Positions 1-9,647 are shown, counted from the stretch's first letter. The stretch is DNA of 64,000 nucleotides from Colwellia sp. (GCF_013214175.1 NZ_JABSPA010000005.1:248001-312000); one strand, 5' to 3'. Notes: generated from the sequence alone by a model not told the origin. Translations and numbers: made by a program.

Positions 1-565
1 TGTCTATTCGCTCTACCGTTCCAGGGCGGATTGCATGTAATGCTTTACCTATACTCAATATAGGACGGGTAATAACATAATAAGTAACAAAAATAGAAAT
101 AGCGGTGATGATCAACGCTTCAATTGCGACCACAGCAGTATTAGTCGCACTTATATTACTGGCTTTATCGGCAAGGTGTTTATCATTTGGCTTAACCAGC
201 AGCACGCCAACACTCCTTTCTTTTTGAAAAGGTGAAAATAAGACAAATTCAAGCATAGCTGCCGATTCTTGATAGTTAGCACTTTTCACCATAAGCATAT
301 CCGTTTTAATGGCCGCAGAAGTGATAAGGTCATTACTAATCAAACCATTAATAACTTCTTGGGCCAGCTCTTCATCGCCTAAATAACTGGCGATCGAGGC
401 TGTCGGAGAAACCGTATTATATAATTGATTAATACTCTGTTCGCCCAGTATCTTCTCATTCAAAAAAGTAAAACGATAGAAAAGTTGGGTAGTAATAAGC
501 CCAACAATCACTGCTGTAAAGGCAATAACAACTGCCAATCGAATAACTAAGCCAGATTTATTCAT
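1..565 (-). CDS. Membrane sensor protein with HAMP linker, 3' part outside window
   Basis: The visible 188 residues start at an ATG at 565 and stay open to the window edge. They show a membrane segment at about residues 8-30, a periplasmic domain of about 115 residues, a second membrane segment at about 148-170 and the start of a HAMP-like linker (TRPILSIGKALHAIRPG). This is the usual front half of a transmembrane histidine kinase, methyl-accepting protein or diguanylate cyclase; the output domain lies beyond the window, so the class cannot be decided. The start overlaps the stop of the preceding phosphate-binding-like gene by 8 nt, so it is translationally coupled as third gene of a porin / binding protein / sensor operon. 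Inference: the periplasmic binding protein may feed this sensor. Confidence 0.75.
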   Translation of the reverse strand, partial: MNKSGLVIRLAVVIAFTAVIVGLITTQLFYRFTFLNEKILGEQSINQLYNTVSPTASIASYLGDEELAQEVINGLISNDLITSAAIKTDMLMVKSANYQESAAMLEFVLFSPFQKERSVGVLLVKPNDKHLADKASNISATNTAVVAIEALIITAISIFVTYYVITRPILSIGKALHAIRPGTVERID

Positions 566-992
566 TTAATATATAAACCACCTTTAAGTCAGTGGTGATA
601 AGTGACTGTGGTACATAACCAATCGCTTGTTTGTTAGCTATTATAAAAGCAATTAAGTCATTTTCATTGGGCTGAAATACCGCGGCACGCTTTCTGCCGG
701 TAAAGCGTAATCGAGACCAATAGGCGTTAACACGAGATAAAGGCATACCTACAAGATTTTGATAAAAATCAGCTTTGATCTTATGATCCCCCTTAAGCTC
801 GACCGGAATGGCCTTACTATCATTAGGGAAGGCAACATACTTACCCATAAATAGGTCTATTAGTTCCGAGCGCGATATTTCATTTACCGGGTTTGCTTTA
901 TTAACGACGACAGCAAGCGGCTCTTGCGCCAAAACTGAAGCACTCAATAGTGTCAGTATGATCATGGTGAAAGCCTGCGGTAACTGACTCAT
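558..992 (-). CDS. Small periplasmic PstS-like (PBP-like domain) protein
   Basis: A 144-residue protein with an N-terminal signal peptide (hydrophobic stretch ending SVLAQ) followed by a compact domain typical of short phosphate ABC transporter substrate-binding-like proteins: an N-terminal VVVNKANPVNEIS strand, a LIDLFMGK segment, and a C-terminal IGYVPQSL motif. Full PstS proteins are about twice this length, so this is the half-size version often linked to sensor genes. It begins 1 nt inside the stop of the porin-like gene (TAATG arrangement) and ends inside the start of the sensor gene. No PstC, PstA or PstB permease genes are present nearby, which argues for a sensory or ligand-presenting role rather than bulk uptake. 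An internal ATG at residue 10 is an alternative start. Confidence 0.7.
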   Translation of the reverse strand: MSQLPQAFTMIILTLLSASVLAQEPLAVVVNKANPVNEISRSELIDLFMGKYVAFPNDSKAIPVELKGDHKIKADFYQNLVGMPLSRVNAYWSRLRFTGRKRAAVFQPNENDLIAFIIANKQAIGYVPQSLITTDLKVVYILNE

Positions 993-2251
993 TAGTACAC
1001 CATAGACAAGGTCAGTAAAAAGGTATTAACACTTTCCGCAACATCATGCTGATCAGGCTTATTTAACCATAAAGTACTGCCACCCTCTTTTAAACTTGTG
1101 TAGTTCCATTGTAATGATGAAGCCATATAGCTAGTAATATCCCAACGCCAGCCTAAAGAAATCGTTTCTTGATTTGTTACATAAAAGTTTAATAAATCAT
1201 CCGTCGCGTGAATAACTTCTTCTAGTGCCTGTTGATTGACTCCTGGCTCGTCAAAAATATAATTATCAGAGTCAGTAACAGCATAAATGCCATAAAATTG
1301 GTGAGCATTATTAAACTGGTATGACAAAGCAGCATAGCCACTGGTTATTTTAGGAATAACCGTACTCGCTGATTTTATTTGCGACATTTCGGCTGAAGCC
1401 AGCCAGTTGCCCCACTGATATTGGCCGCTTAATGAGGAATAGTCGACTTTTTGCCCTTTCATTAATAATGACAGGGAAAAGTCTTGTGAGTTAGGCCATA
1501 AAAAATCGGGGGTTTCATTGATATTAGCCGCTAAAGAAGCATTAGTTCCTGGTTCACTGGCAATTGTGACTTGGCTATATTTAGCGTGCACTATCCAGTT
1601 AAAGTGATCGAAGGACAGCGCGATACCAAGAATATCTTCAATTTTAATATCTACCACAGTGGTGTTAGCCGCAATATCTGCATCACTTTCGCCGATAAAT
1701 AATTTGGTTTTAAATATCCCACCTAAGGCTCTTCGGCTATAAGTAACATCAAATCCATCAATACTACGGTAAGGAACAATGCCATAAATCTCATTGGGTG
1801 CTGTCGCCCAAATATAAGAAAAATCGACATCTCGATATTCGGTCAATAAAAAAATATCTGGCGCTGTTCGGCCGAGCCTGAGGCTCCAATTGCTATTCAC
1901 GTCATATCGCAGGAAAGCTAGGGTGGTAAGTTTATCGAGTGATAGCTCAGGTAGGTCTCTTAAGACCCCTTGAAAAACTGCATCAAAGTTTGCCGAGATA
2001 GACCAGTCAATTTGTAAGCCAAGTAATGAGTGTTGCTTAAAATCAATGTCACCAGAATAAACGGCATCATTAGAGCCAACACTTTTACGGTAGCCATGAT
2101 GATCAGAATCAGCATAAACCGCACCTAGGGTGGCAAAAGCACTAAATTGTAATTGCTCATTTCCTGTTACATTGTTGGTCTCATCTGCTGCCACATGGGC
2201 GGCAAAAGCTAAGAAGATAAAGCATAGACAGTTTTTGTATTGTGCAAACAT
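992..2251 (-). CDS. Porin-like outer-membrane beta-barrel protein
   Basis: About 419 residues. The open frame extends five codons upstream to a TTG at 2266, but the ATG at 2251 gives a normal signal peptide (MFAQYKNCLCFIFLAFAAHVAADE), so that start is preferred. The mature part is rich in alternating hydrophobic and polar strands with aromatic girdle residues, carries a LRLGRTAPDIFLLTEYRDVDF segment typical of porin-like proteins, and ends in an aromatic residue (LSMVY), the usual signal for outer-membrane assembly. It is the first gene of a coupled operon with the PstS-like protein and the membrane sensor. The transported substrate cannot be told from sequence. Confidence 0.7.
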   Translation of the reverse strand: MFAQYKNCLCFIFLAFAAHVAADETNNVTGNEQLQFSAFATLGAVYADSDHHGYRKSVGSNDAVYSGDIDFKQHSLLGLQIDWSISANFDAVFQGVLRDLPELSLDKLTTLAFLRYDVNSNWSLRLGRTAPDIFLLTEYRDVDFSYIWATAPNEIYGIVPYRSIDGFDVTYSRRALGGIFKTKLFIGESDADIAANTTVVDIKIEDILGIALSFDHFNWIVHAKYSQVTIASEPGTNASLAANINETPDFLWPNSQDFSLSLLMKGQKVDYSSLSGQYQWGNWLASAEMSQIKSASTVIPKITSGYAALSYQFNNAHQFYGIYAVTDSDNYIFDEPGVNQQALEEVIHATDDLLNFYVTNQETISLGWRWDITSYMASSLQWNYTSLKEGGSTLWLNKPDQHDVAESVNTFLLTLSMVY

Positions 2252-2420
2252 ACAATCAGCCAACAAATGAGGACTAATATGAAATATATATCAACATTAC
2301 CGATTATTCAATGTGGTACACACCGACATAAAACATAAAACACAACAAAAACAGTAACTAATAGTTTAAATAGATTATTAAAACCAGTTGTTTATCGACT
2401 AATGTTCAACATACAAAAGA

Positions 2421-2447
2421 ACCCAAGTTAATTAAATTAACTTGGGT
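2421..2447 (-). terminator. Rho-independent terminator of the TRAP operon
   Basis: A perfect 12-bp stem (ACCCAAGTTAAT at 2421-2432 pairing with 2436-2447) with a 3-nt loop. Reading the minus strand, the stem is followed by TCTTTTGTAT. It sits 30 bp beyond the stop of the DctM gene. Confidence 0.75.
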
Positions 2448-2477
2448 TCGGTAACCTTAAGATGCCACTTTACTGGG

Positions 2478-3758
2478 CTAGGAAATTATCAAATACTCAG
2501 GAAATAATATTACCAGCAGTAGCACCATTATTTGCATCAGAATAAAGGGGATAACACCTTTATAAATAGTAGTTGTTTTCATCCATTTAGGGGCTACACC
2601 TTTTAAGTAAAATAGACTAAAACCAAAGGGCGGTGTTAAAAATGAGGTTTGTAAGTTCATTGAAATTAATATGGCAAACCAAACCAAATTAATATCTAAG
2701 GCAATGGCGACTGGTAACAAGATAGGCACCACTAAAAAAGCAATTTCAATAAAGTCGATAAAAAAGCCTAAAATGAGAATTGCTAACATGGCTAAAATAA
2801 TAAAAGTCCATTTACCGCCAGGTAGCTCCATAAAGAAGTCTTCTATCAAATATTCACTGCCCGAGTAACTAAATACCATAGAAAATGCCGTCGCACCAAT
2901 AAGTACTGCAAAAACCATGGAAGTCACTTTCACCGTCTCTTTAGAAACTTCATGCATTTTACTAAAAGAAAAACTACCATAGAAAATAGATAAGATAACC
3001 GCACCAACAGCGCCGATAGAAGCCGATTCAGTGGGTGTGGCAATACCCGCAAATATAGAGCCAAGTACAGCAAGAATAAGTACTAACGGCGGAACTATAT
3101 CTTTTAGCGCTTGTACTAGTAACTCTCGTTTGCTTTCGGTAACCACCAGAGGTGGCATTAATTCGGGTTTAAACTTGCCTAAAATTAAAATATAAGCTGT
3201 ATAAAAAATCACTAACAACATACCGGGGATCACCGCCGCACGGAATAAATCACCCACAGGTACACCCATAACATCACCCAAAATAATTAAGATGATAGAA
3301 GGCGGAATAATTTGCCCTAAGGTGCCCGAAGCACAAATAACCCCAGCAGCAGTTGGCTGGTGATAGTTATTTTTCAACATAACTGGCAGTGAAATAACGC
3401 CCATAGCAACGACACTAGCGCCAACTACACCTGTTGATGCAGCCAATAAGGCACCTACAATGATAGTTGAAACTGCCACGCCACCAGAAATTCCGCCAAA
3501 AAGTTTCGCTGAAGATTCTAACAAGCGTTCGGCCAAGCCGGTTTTTTGTAAAACTATGCCCATAAAAATAAACATAGGCACAGCCATTAAAATGGTGTTT
3601 TCCATAATGCTCATTATGCGATAAGGCATAAAAGCGAATAGATCTGCGCCCAAAACAATAGTGCCAACAATTAATGAAACGCCAGCAAAGGTAAAAGCAA
3701 CCGAATAACCTAAAAACAAACAAACTAGGGCAATAGCGAACAGTATAATACCTGTCAT
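2478..3758 (-). CDS. dctM: TRAP transporter large permease DctM
   Basis: A 426-residue, very hydrophobic protein with about twelve membrane segments and the DctM signatures: GIPLFIF-like segment AVPMFIFMGIVL near residue 60, GxxGGVAVSTIIVGALLAASTG near 90, and SGTLGQIIPPSIILIILGD near 145. It is the ion-coupled transmembrane subunit of a tripartite ATP-independent periplasmic transporter. Its start overlaps the DctQ stop by 1 nt. Length and topology are normal for the family. Confidence 0.93.
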   Translation of the reverse strand: MTGIILFAIALVCLFLGYSVAFTFAGVSLIVGTIVLGADLFAFMPYRIMSIMENTILMAVPMFIFMGIVLQKTGLAERLLESSAKLFGGISGGVAVSTIIVGALLAASTGVVGASVVAMGVISLPVMLKNNYHQPTAAGVICASGTLGQIIPPSIILIILGDVMGVPVGDLFRAAVIPGMLLVIFYTAYILILGKFKPELMPPLVVTESKRELLVQALKDIVPPLVLILAVLGSIFAGIATPTESASIGAVGAVILSIFYGSFSFSKMHEVSKETVKVTSMVFAVLIGATAFSMVFSYSGSEYLIEDFFMELPGGKWTFIILAMLAILILGFFIDFIEIAFLVVPILLPVAIALDINLVWFAILISMNLQTSFLTPPFGFSLFYLKGVAPKWMKTTTIYKGVIPFILMQIMVLLLVILFPEYLIIS

Positions 3759-4279
3759 TATTGTGCCCCTTTTTCAGGCTGAATTGGCGTGGTGAGAGTT
3801 TTCACTTGAGTAAGCAGCACATGGAAAATAGCAATAATTAAGAAGATGGAAGAAAGTGGAATAACACTGCGCACTATCCAACGATGCGGTAAGCCGCCAG
3901 GGTCGGCACTGCCCTCGCCCATTTGATAGGCTTCAAAGGTGTAGTCCCAGCTGTAATAAAGAATAACTAAAGTGATAGGTAAGGCTAAAACTAACGAGCC
4001 CAAAATATTGACCCAAGCTTGTTTTTTCGCTGACATGGCTTCGTAAAAAATATCAACGCGCACATGAGAATCTTCTTTAAGGGTATAAGCAATACCAAAC
4101 ATAAACATGGCGGCAAATAAGTGCCATTCAAGCTCTTGCATACCAATACTGACATCATTAAAAAAATAACGCATGATAACGTCATAAAAAACATTGATGA
4201 TCATTAATACCATCAACAAACTGCAAAAATTACCTAAGGCATCGATAATTTTACCCGTTATTTTTAACACTGAATCCAT
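3758..4279 (-). CDS. dctQ: TRAP transporter small permease DctQ
   Basis: A 173-residue protein with four membrane segments and the DctQ family motif region (NVFYDVIMRYFFNDVSIGMQELEWHLFA), including the conserved R-Y-F and E-W-H pattern. It partners DctM in the membrane. It is separated from dctP by 109 bp that contain an 18-bp perfect stem-loop, and overlaps dctM by 1 nt. Confidence 0.9.
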   Translation of the reverse strand: MDSVLKITGKIIDALGNFCSLLMVLMIINVFYDVIMRYFFNDVSIGMQELEWHLFAAMFMFGIAYTLKEDSHVRVDIFYEAMSAKKQAWVNILGSLVLALPITLVILYYSWDYTFEAYQMGEGSADPGGLPHRWIVRSVIPLSSIFLIIAIFHVLLTQVKTLTTPIQPEKGAQ

Positions 4280-4322
4280 GTAGTATCTCTGTTAGTAAAA
4301 CTTTTTAGTAACGATAGTTAGT

Positions 4323-4359
4323 AAATAAAATCAGTGAGCTAAGCTCACTGATTTTATTT
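4323..4359 (-). terminator. Perfect 18-bp stem-loop between dctP and dctQ
   Basis: Positions 4323-4340 and 4342-4359 are exact reverse complements, with a TCAGTGAGCT / AGCTCACTGA core and A/T-rich base giving a U-rich 3' arm. It lies inside the operon, between the abundant binding protein gene and the membrane genes. It probably acts as a partial terminator or mRNA 3'-end stabiliser that gives more DctP than DctQM, an arrangement known from periplasmic-binding-protein operons. Confidence 0.7.
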
Positions 4360-4388
4360 AAAAGACCACTTTACCTTAACAGCAAAAG

Positions 4389-5477
4389 CTACTTGCCATC
4401 AAAATTATCAAGGTAGGCTCGATCAGACAAGTTTGTCCAAGCACGTACCTGATGTTTATAATCATTTAATGACTTAAGGATTTCCGCTGTCATCGGATCT
4501 TTAGCTGCAAACTCTGTTAATAACTCATCATTGGTTTTCTTAATAGCATTCATCACACTTTTAGGAAAAGAACGCATTTTTACGTTCGGGTAATCTTGTT
4601 TCAACGTGGCTAAGTTAACACCACTGGCATGCATTGATTGCGCGTACATATCATAAGCTGCTGCTTTCATCGCTACAGTTAGAATTTTCTGTAAATCTTT
4701 TGGCAATGAATTGTAAGCTTTTTCATTGACCATAAACTGCAACTCTGTACCTGGCTCATGCCAACCAGTGTAATAATATGGCGCTATTTTATGAAAACCC
4801 ATACGTAAATCTAAAGAAGGACCAACCCACTCTAATGCATCAATAGTATTACGTTCTAACGCTGTATATAACTCACCTGATGGGATATTAGTTGGCTTAG
4901 CGCCTAATTTTGCTAATACTTCGCCAGCAAAACCAGGAATACGCATTTTCAGACCTTTAAGGTCTGCAACGCTATTAATTTCTTTTTTGAACCAGCCACC
5001 CATTTGGTTGCCGGTATTACCACCAGGAAATGATAAAATACCATATTGATCATAAACCTTTTTCATTAACTCCATGCCACCGCCATAGTAGAACCATGCA
5101 TGCTGTTCAGAAGCAATCATGCCAAAGGGTACGGTAGTAAAAAACATGGTATTAAAGTTTTTACCTTTCCAGTAATACGAAGCAGAATGACCCATTTGAT
5201 ATTGACCACTCTTAACAAAATCAAAAATACCTAATGCTGATTTATGTTTATTTGAAGAATCAATACGAATGGTTAACCGGCCATTGGACATTTCTTTGAC
5301 CATTTTAGCCATATTTTTTGTGGTATCGCCAAAAATAGGAAAGTTAGGACCCCAAGTTTCAGCTAAGCGCCAACGATATTTTTTGTCATCATCGGCATGA
5401 GCTGACAGAGACAGCCCCAATGAGGATAAACCTAGCGATACCACGAGTGCCGCTTTTACGAAAATTGATTTTTTCAT
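4389..5477 (-). CDS. TRAP transporter substrate-binding protein (TakP-like DctP)
   Basis: A 362-residue periplasmic protein with a signal peptide ending LSLSAHA. Family motifs include the substrate-contacting arginine region GLKMRIPG (about residue 180) and ALEWVGPSLDLRMGFHKIAPYYYTGWHEPG, which resembles TakP-type proteins that bind 2-oxo acids. It is first in the dctPQM operon, starts at an ATG preceded by AAGGAAGGAAC, and is followed by a strong stem-loop. Predicted ligand is a short monocarboxylic or 2-oxo acid; that is inference from the subfamily. Confidence 0.88.
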   Translation of the reverse strand: MKKSIFVKAALVVSLGLSSLGLSLSAHADDDKKYRWRLAETWGPNFPIFGDTTKNMAKMVKEMSNGRLTIRIDSSNKHKSALGIFDFVKSGQYQMGHSASYYWKGKNFNTMFFTTVPFGMIASEQHAWFYYGGGMELMKKVYDQYGILSFPGGNTGNQMGGWFKKEINSVADLKGLKMRIPGFAGEVLAKLGAKPTNIPSGELYTALERNTIDALEWVGPSLDLRMGFHKIAPYYYTGWHEPGTELQFMVNEKAYNSLPKDLQKILTVAMKAAAYDMYAQSMHASGVNLATLKQDYPNVKMRSFPKSVMNAIKKTNDELLTEFAAKDPMTAEILKSLNDYKHQVRAWTNLSDRAYLDNFDGK

Positions 5478-5759
5478 CTGTTCCTTCCTTTTAACTTATT
5501 GTCATTAATTATTTTTATATAAGAACTTATTATTGTAGAAATTCAATTGAGCCTACTAGTTGTACTTTGCTTTGATTAAAGAACGCAACTAGACATAAGT
5601 AGTAGTTATATTTTTCTTAACCCGCCTAACGAATATAAACCAATACACAAGTGCTTGTACGGCAATACAATAATTAACACTAGTTTTCTGCTAATAACTT
5701 AGGCATTATGCTAGGAGTAGTGCGGTAATAATAATAATAAAATCAAGAGATACAATAAG

Positions 5760-6896
5760 ATGAATACTGGATTATTCACTTGGCATACTCATAGCGACAC
5801 CTTATGCGATTTTAAGCACGGCTTAACTATTGCCCAAAATAGCGGGGCAAAAAGTTTATTAGTGTTAACCTGCAGCCAAAATCATTACCCCGAAGATAAG
5901 CTCTCCTCACTATTAAGCGCCTGCCCACTGACAATCTTCGGTGGTATTTATCCCATGCTTACCTTACAAAATACTTTATTAAAGCAAGGCGCTTTGATTA
6001 TTGGTTTTAACGAAACCTTTGATGTCACGGTATTTTCACAATTGCATCAGCTCAGTAATGAAGACAAGTTAGAAGATGTCATTACCACCACGCTCGAACA
6101 AAAAAAGAATTATTGTGGTCATGATAACTTTTTGATGTTTTATGACTCTTTACTCAACAACATCGAAGACTTTATCGATTGTCTATTTGAGTGCTTAGAT
6201 CACGAAATCAATATCGCTGGCGGTGGTGCCGGTAGTTTAGACTTAATCCAACGTCCCTGTATTTTTACTAATCAAGGACTGCACAGCAATGCGGCTTTAC
6301 TCGTCACCTTACCTAGCAAACTCAGTACCGGTGTTGGCCATGGCTGGAGAATTTTCCAGGGACCTTTTTTAGTCTCGGATGCACACGGACAAACAGTGCA
6401 AAGCTTAAATTATCAACCAGCACAGGAAGTTTATTGCCAAGCCATTGAAAGTGCTAGTGAACATAGATTTAATAACGATAACTTTTTCGATATCGCCAAG
6501 AACTTCCCCCTCGGTATTGAAGATATTAATGACAACTTGATCGTACGAGAACCTATTTCCGCCGATAATAACCACTTGCAATGGCTTGGCAATATACCAA
6601 TTAACTCTATGGTTTATTTACTGGAAAGTGATACTGAGACGTTAATATCCTCGGCAGAACAAGCCGCTATCACTGCATTTTCCACCGCATCAGAGATTAC
6701 ATCAACGTCGATGATCTTTGATTGCATTAGTAGGGTGTTATATATGGAAGATAAATTTGAGCAAGAACTTGATGTGATCGCCAAACATTGCCCAACACCA
6801 ATATTATTTGGTGTACTTTCCTTAGGAGAAATAGCCAATAGTGCCAGTGGCGCTATTTGCCTTCTCAATAAATCAACCGTAATCAGCTCTTGGTAG
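5760..6896 (+). CDS. FIST domain signal-transduction protein
   Basis: A 378-residue soluble protein without signal peptide. The N-terminal half matches the FIST_N pattern (SLLVLTCSQ, TIFGGIYPMLT, GALIIGFNE) and the C-terminal half the FIST_C pattern, with the typical GGGAGSLDL segment near residue 155 and FGVLSLGEIA near the end. FIST proteins are thought to sense small ligands, possibly amino acids, and are commonly encoded beside GGDEF/EAL or kinase genes. Here the next gene, 14 bp downstream on the same strand, encodes a GGDEF-EAL protein, so the pair is likely a sensor with its c-di-GMP output. Function beyond this is inference. Confidence 0.85.
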   Translation: MNTGLFTWHTHSDTLCDFKHGLTIAQNSGAKSLLVLTCSQNHYPEDKLSSLLSACPLTIFGGIYPMLTLQNTLLKQGALIIGFNETFDVTVFSQLHQLSNEDKLEDVITTTLEQKKNYCGHDNFLMFYDSLLNNIEDFIDCLFECLDHEINIAGGGAGSLDLIQRPCIFTNQGLHSNAALLVTLPSKLSTGVGHGWRIFQGPFLVSDAHGQTVQSLNYQPAQEVYCQAIESASEHRFNNDNFFDIAKNFPLGIEDINDNLIVREPISADNNHLQWLGNIPINSMVYLLESDTETLISSAEQAAITAFSTASEITSTSMIFDCISRVLYMEDKFEQELDVIAKHCPTPILFGVLSLGEIANSASGAICLLNKSTVISSW

Positions 6897-6910
6897 CAAC
6901 TAGGTGAGCA

Positions 6911-8722
6911 ATGAATAAAGCACTGTTTATTATTTCACTACAACATGAGCTTGCCATGGCCATCGGCAATAAGCTTGATTTAAAAGCCATGCTGAAAGTT
7001 TTTTTAAAGGTATGTTTTAGTCGCCTAAACTTAACCAGTGCCCATATTTATGTACATTGTGATCATAGTGGTATGCCTCGTAAATTAGCGGCGCTGGAAA
7101 GTAAAAATTATCAGCATTTATTAAGTATTCCTAAAAATAAGATCGGCCAACCCTGGCAACAGAATTCAGTATTATCCAACTTTGCCGAGCAACTTAATCA
7201 TGCTCAGCAAAATATTTCCTTTCGATGTAAAAATGATCATTTTTTGTTTGGCTTTATCATCCCTGATCATGGCTTACTTGTGTTCGAAACCCATTATGCC
7301 TTAGCGGATGAAGTGCAAAAGGCCTTGCTACCCATTTTACAAAAGCTAGCGACTAGTTGCTATACCTCACTAGTGCACGATTCACTGGTTAAAGAAGTCC
7401 ATTCAAGACAGCTCATCGAAGAAAAAGTAGCCTATCAAGCACAGCACGACGGTTTAACGGGTTTATTCAATCGCCAACATATTAATCATCTACTGACCAA
7501 TGCTATTGAAGATGCGCACAGCAGTAAGCACATTGGCACCATCATCTTTATTGACCTAAACCGTTTTAAGCCAATAAATGATGCCATGGGACATACCGTT
7601 GGCGATAAAATATTACTCACTCTAGCAAACCGTCTGCATTCTTTAAGTAGTGACCATATCGATGTCGGCCGCTTTGGTGGTGATGAATTTATCATGGTGG
7701 TAAAGAACCTTAACTTCGGCTATCAAGATGCCATCAGCCAATTAATTAGCCAAATTAATGAGTTACTGGCAATACCTTTTGTTATTGATGCTAACTCATA
7801 CAAACTCAGTTGCAGTATTGGTTATGCGCTTTTCCCATTACAAAGCAGCACAGTGAATAACCTCATTAAGTTTGCCGATATTGCCATGTACGAAGCTAAG
7901 CGCGCTAAAAGCAAACAAGGAAAACAATACCAGCCAGCAATGTCTGAAAAAATAAAACGCCGTCTAGCGTATGTCGATGATATGAAGCGAGGTTTAGAGC
8001 ACGGAGACTTTAAACTATATTATCAAGCACAATATAATCATTATGGTGACATTATTGGTGCTGAGGCACTATTAAGATGGCAACATCCTGTGCATGGTAT
8101 GGAGTCACCTGGGGTTTATATCCCGATTGCCGAAGAAAGTGATTTAATTCTCGCCATTGGCCAGTGGGTATTAGAGCAAGCCTGTCGTGACATCAACAAA
8201 CTTGAGCAATTGACTCTACCAGAGTCCTTTAAGAAAATAGCCATAAACGTTAGCGCTAAACAGTTAAATCAACATGACTTTCAAGAACGGGTGCTGCATG
8301 CTATTAAGCAAAACAACATTCCCGCTGAACGTTTAGCGTTAGAGTTAACAGAAAACCTTCTGGTAGAAAACATTGAAGATTCCATTAAGTTAATCGCCTC
8401 GCTCAAAGCCAATGCTATCGATTGTAGTATTGATGATTTTGGTACCGGTTACTCCTCACTTACCTACTTAAAGCGTATTCCAGCCAGTGTATTGAAAATA
8501 GACCGCTCTTTTGTCGCCAATATTGAGCAATGCAACGAGAGCGCCGCCATTGCCAGTATGATTATTAGTTTGGGAAAAACCCTGAAGATGAATATTCTTG
8601 CTGAGGGTGTTGAAACAGCTGAAGAACTCAACTGTTTAAAAGTCTTGGGTTGCTATCAATACCAAGGTTATTACTTTAGTGAGCCTTTACCCTTTGATGA
8701 GTTTATTCAACTGCTGAATTAA
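6911..8722 (+). CDS. GGDEF-EAL c-di-GMP enzyme, partner of the FIST protein
   Basis: A 603-residue cytoplasmic protein: an N-terminal regulatory region of about 165 residues, a GGDEF domain with an intact GGDEF signature at residues 256-260 preceded by a LTGLFNR motif, then an EAL domain with GAEALLRW (E385) and DDFGTGYSS intact. Both catalytic signatures look complete, so it could make and degrade c-di-GMP, although such dual proteins usually favour one activity. No membrane segment is visible, which fits control by the co-transcribed soluble FIST sensor. The gene converges on ubiA with only 12 bp between stops. Confidence 0.92.
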   Translation: MNKALFIISLQHELAMAIGNKLDLKAMLKVFLKVCFSRLNLTSAHIYVHCDHSGMPRKLAALESKNYQHLLSIPKNKIGQPWQQNSVLSNFAEQLNHAQQNISFRCKNDHFLFGFIIPDHGLLVFETHYALADEVQKALLPILQKLATSCYTSLVHDSLVKEVHSRQLIEEKVAYQAQHDGLTGLFNRQHINHLLTNAIEDAHSSKHIGTIIFIDLNRFKPINDAMGHTVGDKILLTLANRLHSLSSDHIDVGRFGGDEFIMVVKNLNFGYQDAISQLISQINELLAIPFVIDANSYKLSCSIGYALFPLQSSTVNNLIKFADIAMYEAKRAKSKQGKQYQPAMSEKIKRRLAYVDDMKRGLEHGDFKLYYQAQYNHYGDIIGAEALLRWQHPVHGMESPGVYIPIAEESDLILAIGQWVLEQACRDINKLEQLTLPESFKKIAINVSAKQLNQHDFQERVLHAIKQNNIPAERLALELTENLLVENIEDSIKLIASLKANAIDCSIDDFGTGYSSLTYLKRIPASVLKIDRSFVANIEQCNESAAIASMIISLGKTLKMNILAEGVETAEELNCLKVLGCYQYQGYYFSEPLPFDEFIQLLN

Positions 8723-8734
8723 TTCAGTAGACGA

Positions 8735-9598
8735 CTATAAATACTCAATGGATATACCAACAAATACAATCAAGCCGACCCAATGATTATGCAAAAAAGC
8801 TTGGAAACAGGCGTCACGATCTCTATTTACAATCAATAACTGTTGATAGCTAAACAAGCCTGCAGCCACAATAAGACACAGCTGATACGGCCAACCAAAG
8901 GCTAAGATGTCACCTACTGTCCACAATAAAGCCAAGGTCATTAATTGCAAAAAACCGATAATGCGCTTATCGTTTTCGGCAAATAAAATAGCCGTAGATT
9001 TCACCCCTATTTGCACATCATCATCTCTATCAACCATGGCGTACATGGTATCGTAAGCAACGGTCCAACATAGGTTAGCAGCAAAGAGTAACCAAGCCAC
9101 TAAGGGTATCTGACCTTGTGCTTCAGAAAAAGCCATGATCATGCCCCAGCTAAAGGCAGCACCTAAAAACACTTGTGGCAACTGGGTATAGCGCTTCATA
9201 AATGGATAGAGCGCCGCTAAAAATACCGCGACCACAGAGAGATAAATAGTCGGCCAACTAAGGGTCAGCACTAAGCCAAGCGCCATGCCAATTAACACAC
9301 CAAATAAGTTAATAGCCTCGGTTGCACTCATCATGCCATTCACAAGGGGTCTATTTTTAGTTCGGGCAACCTTGCCATCTATTTTTCTATCGGCGTAATC
9401 ATTTATCACACAACCCGCGCTGCGCATGATAAACACACCTAAACTAAAAACCAACAATATGTGCATGTTAGGCCAGCCATCGCTAGCAATCCATAATGCC
9501 CAATACGTTGGCCATAATAATAGATAGGTACCAATAGGTTTATCCATACGGGTAATTAACTTAATCGCTAACCACTTTTGTTGCAGTTTTTTTAGCAT
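8735..9598 (-). CDS. ubiA: 4-hydroxybenzoate octaprenyltransferase
   Basis: A 287-residue integral membrane protein of normal UbiA length. It has both prenyl-diphosphate/Mg-binding aspartate motifs, NDYADRKID at about 67-75 and YDTMYAMVDRDDD at about 183-195, plus the conserved TRMDKPIGTYLLLWPT N-terminus. It attaches the octaprenyl chain to 4-hydroxybenzoate in ubiquinone synthesis. It follows ubiC on the minus strand with a 49-bp gap, the classical ubiCA order. Confidence 0.97.
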   Translation of the reverse strand: MLKKLQQKWLAIKLITRMDKPIGTYLLLWPTYWALWIASDGWPNMHILLVFSLGVFIMRSAGCVINDYADRKIDGKVARTKNRPLVNGMMSATEAINLFGVLIGMALGLVLTLSWPTIYLSVVAVFLAALYPFMKRYTQLPQVFLGAAFSWGMIMAFSEAQGQIPLVAWLLFAANLCWTVAYDTMYAMVDRDDDVQIGVKSTAILFAENDKRIIGFLQLMTLALLWTVGDILAFGWPYQLCLIVAAGLFSYQQLLIVNRDRDACFQAFLHNHWVGLIVFVGISIEYL

Positions 9599-9647
9599 GT
9601 ATCTGGTTTCTTTTTAGTATTTTGTTATCTAGTTAATCGGTGTTTTA

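Noticed and set aside
2671-2868. Plus-strand ORF inside dctM
   Set aside because: Antisense shadow of a strongly conserved permease gene with biased lysine/isoleucine composition and no ribosome site.
5727-5741. TAA microsatellite before the FIST gene
   Set aside because: Only about five units in AT-rich leader sequence; no sign of phase variation or function.
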